A stretch of DNA of 64,000 bases from Oscillatoria acuminata PCC 6304 (GCF_000317105.1 NC_019693.1:6945227-7009226), one strand, 5' to 3'; shown: positions 26,650 through 35,497, counted from the first letter of the stretch. Translations and numbers: made by a program. The notes: generated by a model not told the origin, from the sequence alone.

Positions 26650-28023
26650 ATGTCTTGTTTTGTGTCCCTTGCTCAACTGCTTTCCCTCTTGAATGCCCAA
26701 GCCGTTAACCTGCTCTCGGAGGAACTTGGTGCAAAACAGGCTCTCGGTATTATTACGGATACGCGCAGTTTGCGGGCCGGTGAAGTCTTTGTGGCCCTAA
26801 GAGGGACACAATTTGATGGGCATCAGTTTATTGGGGCCGCATTTGACAAAGGGGCGACTGCAGCAATTGTCGATCGCGACTTTGTTAGTCCCCACCCCGA
26901 TTGGCCCCTCTTGGTGGTCCCGGATACCTTGGCTGCTTATCAGGCGATCGCCCATTGGTGGCGCACCCAGTTTGACATCCCCGTAATTGGCGTAACCGGA
27001 TCCGTCGGCAAAACCACCACCAAAGAATTAATCTCAGCGGTTTTGAACACCCAGGGACCCGTTCTCAAAACGGAGAAAAACTATAATAACGAAATCGGCG
27101 TTCCCAAAACCCTCTTAAACTTGACCGCAGACCATGATTATGCCGTGATTGAAATGGCCATGCGCGGCAAAGGAGAAATTGCCCTCCTTGCAGAAATTGC
27201 CACCCCTACCATTGGCGTCATTACTAATGTTGGCACAGCCCATATTGAACGCTTGGGTTCCGAAGCGGCGATCGCATCAGCCAAATGTGAACTCTTAGAA
27301 AAAATGTCCCCAGAAGGGATTGCCGTTCTCAATTACGACAATTCCCGCCTCATGGAAACCGCAGCAAAAGTCTGGTCCGGAAAAACTCTCACCTATGGCT
27401 TAACCGGAGGAGACTTGCAGGGAACCTTAAAAGAGGGGGATTTCCTAGAAGTCGAAGGCATGACTTTTCCCGTTCCCCTTCCCGGAGAACATAATGCGTT
27501 AAACTACTTAGCCGCATTAGCCGTCGCCAAACTGCTCAATGTGAGTTGGGAACCGCTCAAATCCGGTTTAGCCGTGGAATTACCCGATGGCAGGGCCCGA
27601 CGGTATGAATTAGCCAATGATATTGTGATTTTAGATGAAACCTATAATGCCGGGTTAGAATCCATGACGGCTGCCCTCCAAATGCTGGCACAAACCAAAG
27701 GACAACGGCAGATTGCGGTGCTCGGAACCATGAAAGAATTGGGAGAGCGATCGCTAGAATTTCATCAGCGCATCGGCAGCGTTGCCCAATCCTTAAATCT
27801 GGATGGATTGTTCATCTTTGCCGACCCCGCAGAAGCCGCAGCAATGGCCAAAGGTGCCGAAGGTTTACCCTTTATAGAAATTATCGATATCGAACAGCCA
27901 AACGCCCATGATTACCTCGGTCAGCGGGTCAAAGATTGGGTGAAAAGTGGCGATCGCATTCTCTTTAAAGCCTCTCATTCCGTCCAACTCGATCGCGTCG
28001 TCGAAAAATTTCGGGCCGGTTAA
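26650..28023 (+). CDS. murF: UDP-MurNAc-tripeptide-D-Ala-D-Ala ligase
   Basis: The protein has 457 residues. It catalyses addition of D-Ala-D-Ala to UDP-MurNAc-tripeptide in cytoplasmic peptidoglycan synthesis. Seen: DTRSLRAGEVFVALRG at the N-terminal domain, ATP loop GVTGSVGKTTTKE, KTEKNYNNEIGVP, and the C-terminal motif DETYNAGLESMTAAL. Length is normal for MurF. It stands alone without other mur genes. Confidence 0.95.
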   Translation: MSCFVSLAQLLSLLNAQAVNLLSEELGAKQALGIITDTRSLRAGEVFVALRGTQFDGHQFIGAAFDKGATAAIVDRDFVSPHPDWPLLVVPDTLAAYQAIAHWWRTQFDIPVIGVTGSVGKTTTKELISAVLNTQGPVLKTEKNYNNEIGVPKTLLNLTADHDYAVIEMAMRGKGEIALLAEIATPTIGVITNVGTAHIERLGSEAAIASAKCELLEKMSPEGIAVLNYDNSRLMETAAKVWSGKTLTYGLTGGDLQGTLKEGDFLEVEGMTFPVPLPGEHNALNYLAALAVAKLLNVSWEPLKSGLAVELPDGRARRYELANDIVILDETYNAGLESMTAALQMLAQTKGQRQIAVLGTMKELGERSLEFHQRIGSVAQSLNLDGLFIFADPAEAAAMAKGAEGLPFIEIIDIEQPNAHDYLGQRVKDWVKSGDRILFKASHSVQLDRVVEKFRAG

Positions 28024-28122
28024 ATTCGAGGCCAGCTAAAACTCCGCCTGTCATTATCCATAAGTTTGTAATAACGGACTTCAGTCGTTAGAGTGCCGGT
28101 CCAAGGGTCAAGTTCAGACCCC

Positions 28123-28190
28123 AAAAACCGGGTTTCTGTAACCGATTGGTTACAAATTGGCAGAAATTTTGTCAAGAAACCCGGTTGTCT
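28123..28190. repeat. AAACCGGG hairpin repeat, copy C
   Basis: Bounded by AAAAACCGGGTTTCTG and CAAGAAACCCGGTTGTC. It sits between murF and the exonuclease gene. An inner dyad AACCGATTGGTT lies at 28140-28151. Confidence 0.8.
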
Positions 28191-28238
28191 TCCCTCTATT
28201 GTACCGACCTCGGATCACTTCCTTAAAAGTATTTTAAT

Positions 28239-28805
28239 ATGGCAATCAGACTGGATCGGATTATCGTCGTTGACATTGAAGCAACCTGCTGGGAAAAAGA
28301 CCCACCCCCCAATCAAGAACGAGAAATTATCGAAATAGGAATTTGTCCTTTGGAAATTGCTTCCGGGGAATTACTAGAAAAAGAGAGTATCTTAGTCAAA
28401 CCCAAACAGTCCCAAGTGAGTGAATTTTGCACCCAACTCACCACCTTAACTCCAGCCCAAGTGAACCAAGGTGTATCCTTAGGCCAATCTTGTTCAATTC
28501 TCAGAAATAAATATATTTCCCATCAAAGAATTTGGGCCAGTTATGGCGAATTTGATAAACGGCAATTTCAAGTAGAGTGTGAAAAAAAAGGAGTTCGCTA
28601 TCCCTTTAGCAATCGTCATCTGAATGTAAAAACCCTATTTTCGGTCATGTATGCCTTAGAAAAAGAAGTGGGCATGGCAGGGGCATTAGAACACCTGAAC
28701 TTACCCTTAGAGGGCACCCACCACCGAGGTCATGACGATGCTTGGAATATCGCTAGAATTTTGTCTCAATTAATTACCCATCAACGAAAATCAGCTCATG
28801 ATTAA
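28239..28805 (+). CDS. DEDDh 3'-5' exonuclease
   Basis: The protein has 188 residues. DEDDh motifs: Exo I VVDIEATCW, Exo II with Asp in YGEFDKRQF, and Exo III HHRGHDDAWNIARI. This subfamily (KapD/ERI1-like) trims single-stranded RNA or DNA ends. No extra nucleic-acid binding domain is attached. It overlaps the next gene by 8 bp, so the two are probably co-translated. Confidence 0.88.
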   Translation: MAIRLDRIIVVDIEATCWEKDPPPNQEREIIEIGICPLEIASGELLEKESILVKPKQSQVSEFCTQLTTLTPAQVNQGVSLGQSCSILRNKYISHQRIWASYGEFDKRQFQVECEKKGVRYPFSNRHLNVKTLFSVMYALEKEVGMAGALEHLNLPLEGTHHRGHDDAWNIARILSQLITHQRKSAHD

Positions 28806-29355
28806 TATCATTAACTTGAACGATCGCCGGGATACCTTAATCGAACCTTTGAGTGAATTACTCTTAAAAGAATTTCGCGAAAACTGGCCGGAAGCATGGC
28901 CCACCATCGATGCCGCCCGAAAAGAAGTGTTAGATTCATTGGCAGACGATAGAATTAACCGAGTTGCCATCAATGAGGCAGGCCAAGTATTGGGATGGGT
29001 TGGGGGAATTTCTCAATATAACGGCCAGGTTTGGGAAGTTCATCCCCTAGTCGTTGCGGCCAACTATCGCCGCCAAGGAATTGGCCGAACTCTGCTCAAA
29101 GATTTAGAAGAACAAGTCAGACAACGAGGTGCATTAACCCTCTGGTTGGGAAGTGATGATGAAATGAATATGACCAGTCTTTCCGGGGTCAATCTTTACT
29201 CCAATCTCTGGGAAAAAATTCAAAATATTCAAAATTTGCGAGGTCATCCCTATCAATTTTATCAAAAATGTGGATTTGAAATCGTTGGAGTTATGCCCGA
29301 TGCCAATGGTAGAGGGAAACCGGATATTTATATGGCAAAATCCGTGGGTTTATAA
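28798..29355 (+). CDS. GNAT acetyltransferase
   Basis: The protein has 185 residues. The acetyl-CoA loop is seen in VVAANYRRQGIGRTLLKDLE, followed by the typical YQKCGFEIVGVMPDANGRGK. The fold is AAC(6')-like, with an acidic N-terminal helix. It probably acetylates a small amine; whether it gives aminoglycoside resistance cannot be told from sequence. It overlaps the exonuclease gene by 8 bp. Confidence 0.85.
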   Translation: MINIINLNDRRDTLIEPLSELLLKEFRENWPEAWPTIDAARKEVLDSLADDRINRVAINEAGQVLGWVGGISQYNGQVWEVHPLVVAANYRRQGIGRTLLKDLEEQVRQRGALTLWLGSDDEMNMTSLSGVNLYSNLWEKIQNIQNLRGHPYQFYQKCGFEIVGVMPDANGRGKPDIYMAKSVGL

Positions 29356-29444
29356 ACAATCTTCCCCAGGTATCTATGAGGACAACCGGAAAACCCATCG
29401 CTCTTGTTGTAGCATCATCCTAGAACGTCGGGACAATAAAAGTT

Positions 29445-29512
29445 AGAAACCGGGTTTCTGGCCCAAAGTTATGGGAATTAGCAGGCAGTTAGGACAGAAA
29501 CCCGGTTTCTGG
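29445..29512. repeat. AAACCGGG hairpin repeat, copy D
   Basis: Bounded by GAAACCGGGTTTCTGG and ACAGAAACCCGGTTTCTGG, an almost perfect inverted pair. It lies between the GNAT gene and the lipoprotein-like gene. Confidence 0.85.
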
Positions 29513-29572
29513 TTCCCTAAATCTCATCCAGTCCCGAAGCCCTAGAATACCTTATTTGATGTCGAGGGATAA

Positions 29573-30331
29573 ATGAAAGGTCATCGATTCGTCAAAACTG
29601 TAGCGATTCTCCCTTGGAAACGCTACGCGATCGCCTCCTTAGTGTGCGCCCTATCTTTAGCTTGTACGAGAACCGTGAATCGGCAAAGCACTCTCACAAC
29701 CGCCAACGCCAGTGATGCCGAACCGAATATTTCCTATGGGGAGTTGATTTTTCCTCAACAATCTGACTATTTGATTATTCCCGTTGGGTTTCAGGGCGAT
29801 GGAAAAAGCTCGAAAAGTGTATTTTCTCAGGATGTCTATCGAGATTCTGCCTCCGATCGCATGAGTCTGATGACGATTTATAATTTAATTTTTCATAATC
29901 GCCGCACAGGAGAATCCCATTTACTCCTCAGCGAAAATACCTTAATTTCTTCATTTCACCTGATTAATGAGGAAAATGAAGCTGGGGAACCGATTAAAAA
30001 TCAGTTTGTGTTTTTAGAGGTGATTCCTGAAGATACCAATCAAGATGGAAATCGCGATCGCCAAGATGCAGTAATTGGCTATATCGCTGATACTTCCGGG
30101 AAAAATCTCCAGCAGGTGACCCCAGATAATACTCAACTGGTGTTCTGGCAAATTGATAAACCGTTAGGACTCCTATTAATGAAGGTGCTTCAAGATTCTA
30201 ATAATGACCGCAAGTTTACGGGAGAAGATGATATCAGTTTTATCAAAGTTCCCCTGAATAAGCTAGGGATTGGACCGGATATTATTACACCAGAAATGCG
30301 CCAGCAAATTAATCAGCGGGTTAAATTATAG
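29573..30331 (+). CDS. Putative exported protein, possibly lipoprotein
   Basis: The protein has 252 residues. The N-terminus (RYAIASLVCALSLACTR) is signal-like with a Cys at about residue 34; the preceding SLA is a weak lipobox, so lipid attachment is possible only. The mature part has Asp/Asn-rich loops (DTNQDGNRDRQDA and DSNNDRKFTGEDD) resembling calcium-binding dockerin/EF-hand loops. I do not recognise a catalytic domain. Ribosome site GAGGG five bases upstream supports the ATG. Confidence 0.65.
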   Translation: MKGHRFVKTVAILPWKRYAIASLVCALSLACTRTVNRQSTLTTANASDAEPNISYGELIFPQQSDYLIIPVGFQGDGKSSKSVFSQDVYRDSASDRMSLMTIYNLIFHNRRTGESHLLLSENTLISSFHLINEENEAGEPIKNQFVFLEVIPEDTNQDGNRDRQDAVIGYIADTSGKNLQQVTPDNTQLVFWQIDKPLGLLLMKVLQDSNNDRKFTGEDDISFIKVPLNKLGIGPDIITPEMRQQINQRVKL

Positions 30332-30619
30332 CAAGGCTATTTCATTCTACTCTTGAACAGTTGCCCCAGACAGAACGGGTAGAGATGGGATTGACACAGG
30401 CCACAGTCATAGAGGGGTTGATAGAAGAAGTTACAGATCTCAAAACATCTGTAGAGAGGACAGTCAAACTTCCTCGAATCCTCCCCTCTCTACAGATATT
30501 TTGAAGAAATCGGAAAACCCCCAAAAACAAGCTAACACCGAAACGAATGCTCCCGCTGAAGTCTGAGTAAACCCCCCCCTTTTGTTAATCCTCCCTACCT
30601 GAATGCTTACGTTTATTCT
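30332..30619. other. Intergenic with 13-bp inverted repeat and short frame
   Basis: A perfect inverted repeat ATCTGTAGAGAGG (30447-30459) with CCTCTCTACAGAT (30485-30497), loop 25 bases, may end the upstream transcript. A plus-strand open frame without a clear start runs through it (ending TLEQLPQTERVEMGLTQA... TGA at about 30502) and might be a gene remnant; I do not assign it. Confidence 0.5.
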
Positions 30620-31048
30620 TTATTGCTCTGTGCCTACAAACCCTGTTTCAGAAATCGGCTGAGAATCGGCTTTTGCAGACATGAACCAAGCTGTGCCAAT
30701 CACTGTCGAGTAGCATCCAAACAAAAGGGCTGCATACCGCCCTGCTGTTTCCGGTTGCATATTGCTCATCAGTTCTGAAAAACTAGCAAGAATTGGAATC
30801 TCGCCCAGCATCCCCGGCAAAGCAATACAGATTGCACCCTGTAACCAATCTTGCTGCTTAATGTTCCGCCACTTCATCACTCCCAGGAACACAACGGCAC
30901 ATAGAATGCCTGTGAAACCGACATTGAGCCAATACCCAGTAGCAGAACCTTCAAAGAAGGATGAACCAGTCAGGCGATAAACCAACGTTCCTGCTGCCCA
31001 AATAACCAAACCAAGCACAATGAAGCTAACTCTATCTCTCATCCTCAT
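30620..31048 (-). CDS. Membrane protein, DUF5367-like
   Basis: The protein has 142 residues with four hydrophobic segments (starting about 8, 42, 72 and 105). The pattern (R..FIVLGLVIWAAGTLVYRLTG, IPILASFSELM) resembles DUF5367 family proteins. The start at 31048 has AGGG seven bases before. It is divergent from a TetR-type regulator gene and probably controlled by it; the shared promoter has been split by a MITE. Confidence 0.72.
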   Translation of the reverse strand: MRMRDRVSFIVLGLVIWAAGTLVYRLTGSSFFEGSATGYWLNVGFTGILCAVVFLGVMKWRNIKQQDWLQGAICIALPGMLGEIPILASFSELMSNMQPETAGRYAALLFGCYSTVIGTAWFMSAKADSQPISETGFVGTEQ

Positions 31049-31095
31049 GGTTTTGCCCTACTTAATCGTGTTAATGTAATAAACGTTACGTTAAT
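31049..31095. promoter_or_regulatory. Left part of split TetR operator region
   Basis: The dyad TTAATGTAA...TTACGTTAA lies at 31072-31095. With the sequence after the MITE (TTAATCATAACTGTAAC, 31420-31436) it would restore a dyad GTTAC-N13-GTAAC. These palindromes are likely TetR-family operators for the divergent gene pair; binding is inferred. Confidence 0.5.
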
Positions 31096-31419
31096 CCCAC
31101 ATTCCGCATAAGCAAAAATACTTACCCAGAATGTCTCCGCAAGTTTTTTGGCTGAAGCGACCATTTTCTTAAAATGGCTACAAACCTTGAACTATAATGT
31201 TTTCAGCTATTTTCTGTAGAACGGGCTCTATAACTCCCTCCATCGGAGCAAGCACTCAAAAAGTGCAGTTTTTATTGAGAATATTCTCAATAAGCCAAAA
31301 AACTCCGGTTACAGTAAGGACCATCGTTCCCATAGATTTTCTATAAAATCGCTGGAACCCTTTATGGGCAAAGGTTTTTAAAAAATAAAAACTCAGCAAT
31401 TAAACCTGCGGAATGTGGG
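31096..31419. mobile_element. 324-bp MITE with 13-bp TIRs and 5-bp TSD
   Basis: Terminal inverted repeats CCCACATTCCGCA (31096-31108) and TGCGGAATGTGGG (31407-31419) are perfect. Both flanks carry the direct repeat TTAAT (31091-31095 and 31420-31424), the expected target duplication. The interior has no gene, and includes a palindrome GAGAATATTCTC near 31279. Removing element and one TSD leaves 83 bp between the divergent start codons, a normal promoter spacing. Confidence 0.88.
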
Positions 31420-31460
31420 TTAATCATAACTGTAACAGCTATTACGTTAACTGTCAACCC

Positions 31461-32009
31461 ATGAGCCGACCGACTGAACCTCAGAAGAAGCAAGAGCTTC
31501 TGGAGCAATGCCTAGCTGCTGCGATCGAAGCAGGAGCATTGGATTGGAGCATCAATACGATCGCCAAGAAGATAGGCACTAGCGGACGAATGCTGGTCTA
31601 TCACTTTGGCTCAAAACAAGAATTAGAGCGACAACTCATTGGTTTACTAGAGACTCGCTTGCGCGAAAAGCTCTGGTCCTTTCAAAGCCTGTCCTTGGAA
31701 GGGACTAATTGTCTAGCCGAACCCCTGCTCGAAATGTGGAGCCATTTGACTTCACCCGCCATGTGCGGCTTGCTGAAGCTGGCGATGGAGCTCAATCAAC
31801 GTGCCATCCAGGGCGACTCAGAAACCCAACGTTTCATGGAGCAAGAGAGCCAAAAGTGGGTAGATCATTTATTTAATCTCACCCAGGACAAAACTACCGC
31901 TTTATCCCTATTTCACTTATTTCAAGGCGCAATCCTAGACTTCTTGACGACAGGAAATGCACAACGTGGACAGCAAACCATCAAGGCTTTCGCGGAAACG
32001 CTTCGGTAG
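31461..32009 (+). CDS. TetR/AcrR family transcriptional regulator
   Basis: The protein has 182 residues. The N-terminal helix-turn-helix (about 10-55) shows INTIAKKIGTSGRMLVYHFGSKQELERQL, the TetR 'Y-H-F-x-s-K-x-e-L' recognition pattern. The C-terminal ligand domain is helical. I chose ATG 31461 (MSRPTEPQKK); the longer frame starts inside the MITE and adds 16 unlikely residues. It is divergent from the DUF5367-like gene. Its stop is followed in the same frame by a truncated monooxygenase. Confidence 0.85.
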   Translation: MSRPTEPQKKQELLEQCLAAAIEAGALDWSINTIAKKIGTSGRMLVYHFGSKQELERQLIGLLETRLREKLWSFQSLSLEGTNCLAEPLLEMWSHLTSPAMCGLLKLAMELNQRAIQGDSETQRFMEQESQKWVDHLFNLTQDKTTALSLFHLFQGAILDFLTTGNAQRGQQTIKAFAETLR

Positions 32010-32039
32010 CTTCAACTTGAGCATCTAAAGACAGCTAAC

Positions 32040-33086
32040 AGTGCCACGCGCCGGGGTCTGGGCATCGGTTTTGGGGGCGGCACCAGTGAGGGGCTGTTCT
32101 ATGTAGCGGATGTGGAAATCAACCAAGACAACCATGATGTTCACGTCGGTATTTCGGAGGATACCTTCAACCTGATGATACCCGTGCGTACCAGCGGGAT
32201 GCAGCGCCTGCTTGGGATGGTGCCTAGGCAGGTCGCTACCCAGGAGGAGATATCCTTTGCTGATGTGGGAGAAGTCTCAACCCGCCTGCTCAATATTGAA
32301 GTGCAAGCGGTCAACTGGTTCTCAACCTATCAGGTTCATCACCGGGTGGCTGACCACTTTCGGGTAGGTCGTTGTTTTATTGCGGGGGATGCGGGTCACA
32401 TCCACTCTCCGGTGGGTGGACAGGGGATGAATACGGGATTGGGAGATGCCATGAACCTGGCTTGGAAACTGGCCCAGGTGGTCGCCAACCGTGCGGATGT
32501 CAAACTGCTGGATACTTACGAACCAGAACGGATTGCTTTTGCCCAGCAACTCATTGCCACCACTGATAGTATGTTCCAAAAGATGGTAGCGGAGGGAGGG
32601 TTGGCTCAGTTTTTACGCACGGTGATTGCGCCGGGGCTGATCTGGCTTTTAACTCAGTTCCAGGGGAGCAAGCGGGCACTATTCAAAGCGGTCAGCCAGA
32701 TTCAGATCACCTATTTCGGTAGTGCGCTGAGTATCGGAGGACGCGGGCGCATTTCACCGGGCGATCGCCTGCCGTTTGTTCCAGAATTGGACAACCACCA
32801 ATCCCTCGATCGCCTCGACTGGCAGATCCATATCTACGGGGAGGCTTCGGAATCCCTAACTGAGGCAGCCGCGTCTCTTGGGTTACCCATCATCACCTTT
32901 CCCTACAGTCCGGTAGTGAGAGCCGCCGGGTTTGCCCATCATGGAGCTTATTTGATTCGCCCGGATGGTTACATTGGCCTGGTGATTCCCCCGCAAAATC
33001 CCACTGCTATAACGGATTATGTGCAGACTTGGGGACTGAAGTTTACTCCGCAGACGATGAGCCGACCCGATGCGATCGCAGCGTAA
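32040..33086 (+). pseudogene. 5'-truncated FAD-dependent monooxygenase
   Basis: The visible part (about 348 codons) begins inside the FAD_binding_3 domain: SATRRGLGIGFGGGTSEG, then FYVADVEIN, and the second FAD motif GDAGHIHSPVGGQGMNTGLGDAMNLAWKL. The first ~150 residues, with the Rossmann GxGxxG dinucleotide fold, are absent, while the C-terminal thioredoxin-like part (QIHIYGEA...) is intact. The frame is open from just after the TetR stop codon at 32009, in the same phase. No complete FAD site can form, so it is probably not active. It likely arose by deletion or recombination. Confidence 0.82.
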
Positions 33087-33230
33087 GGGAACTCCAAAAC
33101 AATAAAATCTCCAAAAAACCCGCAGGCTGAAGCCCGGAGGCTATACGGACGAAGCCCGCCTGCGCGGGCTAAAAGAGTTTTTTTAGGTGCGATCACATCA
33201 AATTTGGATGATTTATGTGTTGGAATACTC
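33087..33230. mobile_element. GGGAACTCC-type MITE, copy 1 (diverged right end)
   Basis: The left end GGGAACTCCAAAACAATAAAA and a diverged right end (TTGGATGATTTATGTGTTGG... AATACTC) bound a GC-rich hairpin with the GGCTATACGGACGAAGCCC repeat inside. Both sides carry TAA (33084-33086, 33231-33233). See copies at 33234, 44571 and 60544. Confidence 0.75.
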
Positions 33231-33233
33231 TAA

Positions 33234-33376
33234 GGGGATTGCAAAATATAAATCATCCAACCGTTCAACTGAAAGTGTAGGGGCGCAATGCTTGCGCCCT
33301 TGGGGCGCAAGCATTGCGCCCCTACATTGACGGGGCTACTACGAACGTTTTGGAGGTTTTATTTTTTGGAGTTCCC
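33234..33376. mobile_element. GGGAACTCC-type MITE, copy 2 (reverse orientation)
   Basis: The right end GGGGATTGCAAAATATAAATC starts the copy and the left end TTTTTTGGAGTTCCC closes it. TAA lies on both sides (33231-33233, 33377-33379). The interior has the GGGGCGCAATGC...GCATTGCGCCCC hairpin. It abuts copy 1 tail to tail with a shared TAA. Confidence 0.82.
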
Positions 33377-33429
33377 TAAGGTTCTGGGTCAGTTGTGAGA
33401 AATCACCTCGAACTCAGGGCTAATGGCTT

Positions 33430-34104
33430 TCAGTCGTCCCCTGCATTTGAGTGGTTAGGTGGCATTGGATCGGAGCATAAGTAGCTTTGTAAATATTTTA
33501 GAGTGAGCCGTTTAGTTTCTGTCACTAGGCGCTGTCGAAATGTTTTCTCTTGGCTGAGGGAGAGCCATAGTAGGGTGCCGATCGCTTTGACTAGGACAAA
33601 GGCGATCGCTTCACAATCCGCTTGTTCTAATTTGGCATCCCGTTTGGCTAGGGAAGAGGCTAAATCCTGAATTAACTCAGCATCGGTTGCCTCATCGATT
33701 TCTTCCAATTCGCGGATTGTTCCCTGAACTTCCATAAAAATGGCATGGTAGCTGGGGTGCTCGGTAAAGAAGCGATCGGTGGTATCAATCAACTGATCCA
33801 CGTAATCCGATAAGGAGAGGGTCGTGGGCTCAGTCTGATCAATAACAGCCAACTGTTGATGCAACATTTCTGCAAAACGCAGGGCCAAGGCTTTGAGAAT
33901 GGCGGTTTTATCTGGGAAAAACTGGTAGAGTGACCCGATCGAAACCTGGGCTTGAGCGGCGATCGCATTAGTTGTCGTAGCGGTGTAACCCTGGCTGGCA
34001 AACAATTCTTCTGCTACATCCAGAATGCGATTGACTCGCTCCTGGCTGCGGGCTTGTCGCGGCTTGCGGCGCATTCCACCGGCGGTTAGTGGGCGTTCAG
34101 ACAT
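33430..34104 (-). CDS. TetR/AcrR family transcriptional regulator
   Basis: The protein has 224 residues. The HTH (about 25-70) reads ILDVAEELFASQGYTATTTN, IAAQAQVSIGSLYQFFPDK, a typical TetR pattern. ATG 34104 is chosen because AAGGAG lies seven bases upstream; ATG 34108-34110 is too close to it. The ligand domain has a C-terminal helical half. It is divergent from the Coq4-like gene, and the shared 200-bp region holds strong palindromic operators; it probably represses both. Confidence 0.9.
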   Translation of the reverse strand: MSERPLTAGGMRRKPRQARSQERVNRILDVAEELFASQGYTATTTNAIAAQAQVSIGSLYQFFPDKTAILKALALRFAEMLHQQLAVIDQTEPTTLSLSDYVDQLIDTTDRFFTEHPSYHAIFMEVQGTIRELEEIDEATDAELIQDLASSLAKRDAKLEQADCEAIAFVLVKAIGTLLWLSLSQEKTFRQRLVTETKRLTLKYLQSYLCSDPMPPNHSNAGDD

Positions 34105-34132
34105 GAGCATTCTCCTTGGCTTTGAACAATAA

Positions 34133-34207
34133 ATGAGTACCCCTCATATTTTACTTGACAAAACATGAGGGGTACTCATATTATAAAAATATGAGTCTTG
34201 CTCATAT
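34133..34207. promoter_or_regulatory. TetR operator cluster before coq4-like gene
   Basis: ATGAGTACCCCTCAT (34133-34147) and ATGAGGGGTACTCAT (34165-34179) are exact reverse complements. ACTCATATT-ataaa-AATATGAGT (34174-34196) and ATATGAG...CTCATAT (34189-34207) follow. The operators overlap the plus-strand promoter, so TetR binding would block it. Confidence 0.75.
34155..34184 (+). promoter_or_regulatory. Predicted promoter for the Coq4-like gene
   Basis: TTGACA (34155-34160) and TATTAT (34179-34184) with an 18-base spacer form a near-consensus sigma-70 promoter. The start point would fall near 34191, within the palindromes. Confidence 0.65.
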
Positions 34208-34309
34208 CTTAACTCGGTGGGCTGCCAGAGAATCCCGTTATGTCTTGAGAATCTAAGGGGTGTACGGGTCCACAATTGATCACCACTTACTTTTTTGGAG
34301 TGATGTCTT

Positions 34310-35056
34310 ATGCAACCGTTCAATTTAGCTACAACCAACGCATCTGTGAACATTCATGGGCAGAAACAGACGCAAAATCCAATCCTGCGGGGGGTTAAAT
34401 CCGTGGGTTCCAAGCTGCTGATCGTTAAGTCATTTATTTCAATGCTGTTTGGAAACTATAGCCTGGATACAGTCGGGGAACTGACTTATGGATTGTTAGA
34501 AACCCCTGCCTACGATTTAGTCGCGGACTATCTCAATCAAGATCCAGCTTGCGCTACCCTGATTCGCGATCGCTACATTCCGCCCGCCCATGACCTAGAT
34601 ACCTTACTCACCTTGCCCCACGATTCCCTGGGATACATCTATGCAGCCCATATAAAGAAAACGGGATTCGACCCCAACCTCCATGCTGGAATGACTGCTA
34701 AATCAGATGCGGAATATGTTGAACTCCGGCTCAGTCAAACCCATGATCTCTGGCACGTTGTGACCGGATTTGATACCGATGAAATCGGCGAATTGGGTTT
34801 ACAAGCATTCCATTTACCGCAGTTTCCCTATCCCCTGGCAACCCTGTTGGTCGCGAATAGTTTGATATCTACTACATTAAAGCAACCGGAAATGTTGCCC
34901 CAGTTGCTTGCAGCGATCGGTCAGGGATTTCAAATGGGTAAAACGGTTAAGCCCCTCTTTGCCCAGAAGTGGGAAGAGGGTTGGGAAAAGCCTTTGAGGC
35001 AATGGCAGGCAGAGTTAAATATCCAACCTCTTGCTAACGCTACTATGAACCATTGA
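34310..35056 (+). CDS. Coq4-family protein
   Basis: The protein has 248 residues. It has the Coq4 motif HDLWHVVTGFDTDEIGE, a predicted HDxxHx11E zinc site, and the conserved helices around it. Coq4 acts in ubiquinone biosynthesis in proteobacteria and eukaryotes; cyanobacteria make plastoquinone, so its role here is unclear. GGAG lies nine bases before the ATG. It is divergent from a TetR gene with operators that overlap its promoter, suggesting induced expression. Confidence 0.88.
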   Translation: MQPFNLATTNASVNIHGQKQTQNPILRGVKSVGSKLLIVKSFISMLFGNYSLDTVGELTYGLLETPAYDLVADYLNQDPACATLIRDRYIPPAHDLDTLLTLPHDSLGYIYAAHIKKTGFDPNLHAGMTAKSDAEYVELRLSQTHDLWHVVTGFDTDEIGELGLQAFHLPQFPYPLATLLVANSLISTTLKQPEMLPQLLAAIGQGFQMGKTVKPLFAQKWEEGWEKPLRQWQAELNIQPLANATMNH

Positions 35057-35151
35057 AGAGAACGACTGAAGTTGTTACTATGAACATGAGAAAAGAACGA
35101 CTTCAGTCGTTACTACGAACATGAGAAGAGAACGACTGAAGTTGTTACTAT
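35057..35151. repeat. Three tandem ACGACTGAAGT repeats
   Basis: Three units of about 35 bp share GAACGACTGAAGTNGTTACTA(T/C)GAAC, in alternating orientation of the central dyad. Single copies lie at 28076, 54835 and 60525. The last unit is interrupted at 35151 by the element starting GGGAGCATC. Confidence 0.8.
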
Positions 35152-35497
35152 GGGAGCATCTCAATTTTGCCTAAAAGGGGAATTTATACCTCTTGCTCCC
35201 CCTTCCCTCGTAGGGAAGGGGGCTGGGGGGTTAGGTCTCTTTGCCTAGCCCTGTCAAGGTGTGTAGATTGTAGGGGCGTATTGCATACGCCCTCTTTTGG
35301 GCGTATGCAATACGCCCCTACAAGAAATAATGAGTTTTCGTCATCAAATTTACCTCTTGGACAGGCGCGAGAGTGATCGCCTGTCCAAGAAATAACGATT
35401 TATTAGGGGTCGAGAATGGAGTCACCTCCATCCCCTCCCATTCAGAACCGGACATGAGACTTTCACCTCATCCGGCTCCTAGTTTAGACGCCCATTG

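Noticed and set aside
32112-33086. Functional FAD monooxygenase from a GTG start
   Set aside because: The essential N-terminal FAD-binding motif is missing and homology continues upstream of the GTG, so the fragment is treated as a pseudogene.
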